This document shows, piece by piece, positions 61,223-64,000 of a DNA stretch of 64,000 nt. The position numbers and the translations under genes are program-made. The notes under the pieces are model-generated. The model worked only from the letters and a program-made list of their open reading frames with translations, was not told where the DNA came from and ran no database searches. Source of the DNA: Bradyrhizobium sp. NFR13 (GTDB lineage Bacteria; Pseudomonadota; Alphaproteobacteria; Rhizobiales; Xanthobacteraceae); the NCBI RefSeq assembly GCF_900114605.1, contig NZ_FOTP01000002.1, positions 434,001-498,000 on the forward strand, given 5' to 3'. Every line of letters begins with the position of its first letter. Position 1 is the stretch's first letter.

Positions 61223-61348
61223 TTACTTCTTGTCGACGTTGTCCTGCGAGATCGGCGGAGCGGCAGTCTCCTTCGCATACTTCTCAGCGAGCTCGAATAT
61301 TTCGCGACGGCGCTCTGGCTCATTGATGGTGAGGTAAGTCACAACCAT
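61223..61348 (-). CDS. Small hypothetical protein, 41 residues
   Basis: Strong GAGGAGG site 8 nt before ATG 61348. MVVTYLTINEPERRREIFEL then AEKYAKETAAPPISQDN: a short helical, charged protein. A GGAAC on the minus strand (61499-61495) is followed at 16 nt by CGTA, one base off the EcfG consensus, so a weak stress promoter is possible. No family recognised. Confidence 0.55.
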   Translation of the reverse strand: MVVTYLTINEPERRREIFELAEKYAKETAAPPISQDNVDKK

Positions 61349-61527
61349 TTTTAAAGCCTCCTCGTCCGAAGCCCTTCCAAACCGCCACACGCGCGACACT
61401 CCAAAGTTGTACAGAAAGGTTTCGGAACCTTTTCCCTGTACGTTGAATTGAATGCCTATCAATATACGCAATACTACGACCGGTTGGCCAATAAGTTCCC
61501 GGAGCATCCGATGATGGGGAGCAATGC

Positions 61528-62049
61528 ATGATTGTCGGCCGGCCCATCTCGGAAATCTGCCGGGAGCTCGCTGCGTCGGCGGAGACCGATCATCAAACCG
61601 TCCTCGCACAGATCCTGCGCATGGCGTCACTCGAAGCGGCTCGGACCGGCACCCGCCACGAGGATGACGCCACCATTCGCGATCGGCTGGTCGGCACCTG
61701 GGACTGGGACATCGCCAACGACCGCGTTTATGCCGACAGCAAATTCGCCCGCCTGTTTGGCGTCAATGCGGATTTGGCCTCACGGGGCACACCGTTGAAA
61801 GACTGGCTGAATGCCATTCATCCGGATGACGTCGATGATGTCACCGCCGATATCAATCGCTCACTGACGACAGGTCAGGTGTTCTCACGCGAATATCGCG
61901 TCATCTCTCACGGCGCCACGCATTGGGTCTATGCGCGCGGCAAATGCACGCTCGACGCTGCCGGCAACGCTGTTCGCTTTCCCGGCGCCATCGTCGATAT
62001 TACCCGGGAAAAGATCGACGATTATCAACTCAGTATTGCCCCAACCTAG
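61528..62049 (+). CDS. PAS domain protein (stand-alone sensor)
   Basis: 173 residues with a GGGGAG site 6 nt upstream. A PAS_3-type fold covers about 50-165: LVGTWDWDIANDRVYADSKF, FGVNADLA, LNAIHPDDVDDV, EYRVISHGATHWVYARGKC and PGAIVDITREK. There is no kinase, cyclase or HTH output domain, so it must act through partners. A stand-alone PAS protein amid stress genes could sense light, oxygen or redox; nothing in the sequence fixes the ligand. Confidence 0.85.
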   Translation: MIVGRPISEICRELAASAETDHQTVLAQILRMASLEAARTGTRHEDDATIRDRLVGTWDWDIANDRVYADSKFARLFGVNADLASRGTPLKDWLNAIHPDDVDDVTADINRSLTTGQVFSREYRVISHGATHWVYARGKCTLDAAGNAVRFPGAIVDITREKIDDYQLSIAPT

Positions 62050-62124
62050 CCCTGACTTTTGCGACTGCCCGCTTTACGACAAAGCCGGTAAAGCAACGGT
62101 CGAGGCAACTACTCGTTGCCTGCG

Positions 62125-62149
62125 GGAACGTAGCCTTGCGCTCCCCGTT
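62125..62149 (+). promoter_or_regulatory. EcfG-type general stress promoter, start codon 8 nt after the -10
   Basis: GGAAC (62125-62129), 16 nt, CGTT (62146-62149), full consensus. The ATG of the next gene (62158) is again exactly 8 nt after the -10, as at 60574. Confidence 0.7.
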
Positions 62150-62157
62150 ATACTCGC

Positions 62158-62376
62158 ATGGCAAGGAAATTTTTTAGCGTCGTCGTTGTGCGCTCCGTCG
62201 AGGAATCCGTGGAGATCGTTGTCGAGGCAAAGAACGCCGACGACGCACATGTGGCAGCCATTCAGCATCTTCAGAAAAGCGGTGATGAATATACGTGGCA
62301 AAAGCCGCGCAAGGATCTGACGGTCTGGCACAAGCAGGAGATCGATACACCGGCCATTGTCGATGTGAGCGCCTGA
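62158..62376 (+). CDS. Small hypothetical protein, 72 residues, predicted leaderless stress gene
   Basis: MARKFFSVVVVRSVEESVEI then a helix-rich region (ADDAHVAAIQHLQKSGDEYT) and WQKPRKDLTVW. Looks like a compact alpha-beta protein. No ribosome-binding site precedes the ATG; the EcfG-type promoter places transcription start at or beside it. No family recognised. Confidence 0.65.
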   Translation: MARKFFSVVVVRSVEESVEIVVEAKNADDAHVAAIQHLQKSGDEYTWQKPRKDLTVWHKQEIDTPAIVDVSA

Positions 62377-62511
62377 AGCCAGTGAACCTCACAATCCCGC
62401 GGATGTGCCGTCGTTGTCGCTACGACACCTGCCATTTGTCGTATTAAGCTGCTATGGCAAGCACCGCCGCCTGTGCAGTTGCACGCCTGTGTCGACCACG
62501 GAGACATTCCA

Positions 62512-62960
62512 ATGCGCTACCTCCACACCATGCTTCGCGTCCGCAATCTGGACGTTGCCCTGAAATTCTACGTCGATGCGCTGGGGCTCAAGGAAGTCCG
62601 CCGCGTCGATAACGACAAAGCGAAATTCACGCTGGTGTTCTTGTGCGCCGCCGAAGACGAGGCGCTGCTGGCCAAGACCAAAGGGCGCGGCGCGCCGCTG
62701 GTCGAACTCACTTACAACTGGGACGAAGAGAAATACGGCGAGGATCGCTATTTCGGCCATCTCGCTTACGAGGTCGACGACATCTATGCGACTGCGATCG
62801 GCTGATGAAGCTCGGTATCACCATCAATCGCCCACCGCGCGATGGCCAGATGGCGTTCGTGCGATCGCCCGATCTGCATTCGATCGAGCTTCTGCAAAAG
62901 GGCGATGCGGTGCCGCCGCAGGAACCGTGGTCGTCAATGCCCAACACCGGACATTGGTAA
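62512..62960 (+). pseudogene. gloA: Lactoylglutathione lyase (glyoxalase I), frameshifted
   Basis: The first 97 codons read as glyoxalase I (MRYLHTMLRVRNLDVALKFY, metal His and the [19 protein letters not shown] region) and then hit a TGA at 62803. One base is missing near 62794-62796; in the next frame the protein continues [20 protein letters not shown] through [14 protein letters not shown] to PNTGHW, stop at 62958. With one base restored the gene would be 150 codons, the normal GloA length. Either a true pseudogene or a sequencing error. Confidence 0.85.
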
Positions 62961-62992
62961 CTCACAAAACACGCTGCTGGGTGTGTAGTTAC

Positions 62993-63017
62993 GGAACTCC
63001 ATGAGACGTGTCGCGTT
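62993..63017 (+). promoter_or_regulatory. EcfG-type general stress promoter
   Basis: GGAAC (62993-62997), 16 nt, CGTT (63014-63017), full consensus. Predicted start near 63024, 29 nt before the 26-residue gene, leaving room for its GGAGG site. Confidence 0.7.
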
Positions 63018-63052
63018 GTCAATGCGAACCTGATTTCATGGAGGCTGAGACA

Positions 63053-63133
63053 ATGGGACGTGGAATTTTACTCTGGCTACTGGGTGTGCCGATTCCGGTA
63101 ATCATTCTGCTGTGGCTCTTCTTCGGTCGCTGA
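63053..63133 (+). CDS. 26-residue membrane peptide, predicted stress gene
   Basis: MGRGILLWLLGVPIPVIILL followed by WLFFGR: one hydrophobic helix with a double-Pro kink. GGAGG site 8 nt upstream, EcfG-type promoter before it and a hairpin terminator 22 bp after the stop, so a complete small transcription unit. Too short for standard gene callers. No function known. Confidence 0.65.
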   Translation: MGRGILLWLLGVPIPVIILLWLFFGR

Positions 63134-63155
63134 CGCCTCCTAAGCTGAACCTTTG

Positions 63156-63184
63156 AACAGGCCTCGCTCACGCGGGGCCTGTTT
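63156..63184 (+). terminator. Hairpin terminator after the 26-residue gene
   Basis: AACAGGCC stem with GGCCTGTT and a loop of about 12 nt, followed by TCGTTTG. Moderate strength. Confidence 0.7.
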
Positions 63185-63290
63185 CGTTTGCAGCCTCGCT
63201 TCTTTGTGAGAGGTCGGCCCGAGATCGGCCTTGCGATGGCGACGCGTTGCTGACTAAACCTGCGGCGCTTATTCACCAGCGAGGTTCATC

Positions 63291-63938
63291 GTGCCGCAGA
63301 CTCCCACTCCGTCCCTGCAGATCTGGGGCCGCGCCAATTCGGTCAATGTGCAAAAGGTTCTGTGGTGCTGCCATGAGCTAGACGTTGCGTATAAGCGCAT
63401 CGATGCCGGCATGCAATTTGGCCGCAATGGCGAGGCGGACTATCTGGCGATGAATCCCAACGGCCGTGTGCCCACCTTGGTGCAAGGCGATTTCGTGCTG
63501 TGGGAATCCAATTCCATCATGCGCTATATCACCCTGGCCTATGGCGCTGCATCGACGCTCTATCCATCCGCTCCGAAGGTGCGCGCCGGGATGGAGCGCT
63601 GGCTCGACTGGACACTGACGACATTGCAGCCGGCCGAGCGTCCGCTGTTCTGGGGACTGGTGCGGACGCCCGCCGCCGACCGCGACATGGCCGCGCTGCA
63701 GAAGACTGCGGACACCAATGCGACACTGTGGGAGATGGTCGACCGGCAGCTCTCCCGTCAGATCTGGATGGAAGGCGACGATTTCAGCCTCGCCGATATC
63801 GCCATCGGCTGCTATGCGCGGCGCTGGTTCGGCGTCGAGGGTGTCACGCGCCCTGCACTTCCGCATCTGCAACGCTGGTATCAGGTGATCTCGGCGCGGC
63901 CTGGCTTCCAGACCTATGTCGCGCCGCCGCTCTCCTGA
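63291..63938 (+). CDS. Glutathione S-transferase family protein
   Basis: 215-residue cytosolic GST. Thioredoxin-like N-domain (WGRANSVNVQKVLWCCHELD, with Ser/Asn for glutathione activation, and the conserved NPNGRVPTL cis-Pro and WESNSIMRYI blocks), then the helical C-domain with DDFSLADIAIGCYARRWF. Start is a GTG with GAGG 6 nt upstream. Detoxification or peroxide defence is likely; the substrate is unknown. It is the last complete gene. Confidence 0.92.
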   Translation: MPQTPTPSLQIWGRANSVNVQKVLWCCHELDVAYKRIDAGMQFGRNGEADYLAMNPNGRVPTLVQGDFVLWESNSIMRYITLAYGAASTLYPSAPKVRAGMERWLDWTLTTLQPAERPLFWGLVRTPAADRDMAALQKTADTNATLWEMVDRQLSRQIWMEGDDFSLADIAIGCYARRWFGVEGVTRPALPHLQRWYQVISARPGFQTYVAPPLS

Positions 63939-63952
63939 GCGCAGGCGTTCGT

Positions 63953-63979
63953 TCGAACGTTAGTTTAGCGAGCGTTCGA
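63953..63979. promoter_or_regulatory. Inverted repeat, possible TetR-type operator
   Basis: TCGAACG (63953-63959) and CGTTCGA (63973-63979) flank 13 nt. An AGGA site and ATG at 63994 follow, which may be the start of a gene running out of the window. Such symmetric repeats before a start codon often bind TetR-family regulators; the gene cannot be seen. Confidence 0.35.
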
Positions 63980-64000
63980 GCAGTAGGATGCCCATGATCA

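Noticed and set aside
61424..61444. GGAAC followed by GTT upstream of the PAS gene
   Set aside because: Spacing is 13 nt, outside the 16-17 nt range of EcfG promoters.
1..64000. CRISPR arrays, rRNA operons, prophage or transposase genes
   Set aside because: No regularly spaced repeats, no rRNA sequence, and no phage, integrase or transposase protein was seen anywhere in the window.

Overview
The window looks like chromosomal DNA of an alphaproteobacterium of the Bradyrhizobium / Rhodopseudomonas / Afipia / Tardiphaga group (Nitrobacteraceae). The clues are high GC, aapJQMP-type amino-acid transport genes, an MXKDX-repeat secreted protein, DUF6481, DUF3606 and DUF1801 proteins, alphaproteobacterial H-NS-like proteins, a 'GRDKPGHD'-type dispersed repeat, and promoter motifs of the EcfG (PhyR/NepR/EcfG) general stress response. 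The genus is inferred from protein flavour only.

Layout. 1-5.7 kb: a minus-strand tripartite RND efflux operon (NodT-type outer-membrane factor, periplasmic adaptor, MdtB/MdtC-like pump cut by the window edge). 6.3-14.8 kb: cyclopropane-fatty-acid synthase, cysteine synthase, the aapJQMP ABC transporter and cystathionine beta-lyase. 14.8-19.7 kb: a subtilisin-like autotransporter divergent from an AraC-family regulator. 19.8-23.5 kb: a four-gene envelope-lipid modification operon (GT39, PAP2 phosphatase, GT2, LAB_N). 23.6-31.0 kb: pbpC coupled to an alpha-2-macroglobulin gene. 31-33.6 kb: a gene-poor, AT-richer stretch between tRNA-Arg(TCT) and a decayed, inverted tRNA-Arg(TCT) copy, with one secreted CHAP-like gene. 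33.6-38.7 kb: a Tat-exported molybdenum hydroxylase with Fe-S and cytochrome c subunits plus an unknown secreted protein. 39-46 kb: mixed small genes, two orphan TRAP binding proteins, FkbM methyltransferase, FKBP isomerase and a cupin. 45.7-50.2 kb: leucine/isovalerate catabolism (liuB-liuD-liuE). 50.4-54.6 kb: NDUFS4-like protein, OpgC, tRNA-Pro, DUF192, double cold-shock protein, sirtuin. 54.7-63.9 kb: a dense run of very small genes, with two H-NS-like proteins, a PRC-barrel protein, a PAS protein, a frameshifted glyoxalase and a GST.

The most interesting signal is in that last stretch. Seven exact GGAAC-N17-GTT motifs lie between 56.0 and 63.1 kb, where about 0.2 would be expected by chance. 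Six sit just upstream of small genes, and four have the fuller GGAAC-N16-CGTT form. Two more precede small genes at 33.1 and 42.5 kb. This suggests a cluster of general-stress genes, mostly unstudied proteins of 26-121 residues. In two of them the start codon lies exactly 8 nt after the -10 element, so they may be read from leaderless mRNAs. No phyR, nepR or ecfG gene is in the window.

Start codons were chosen by ribosome-binding site, signal peptide or overlap with the upstream gene; doubtful ones are flagged. All family assignments are from reading the proteins, without database searches.
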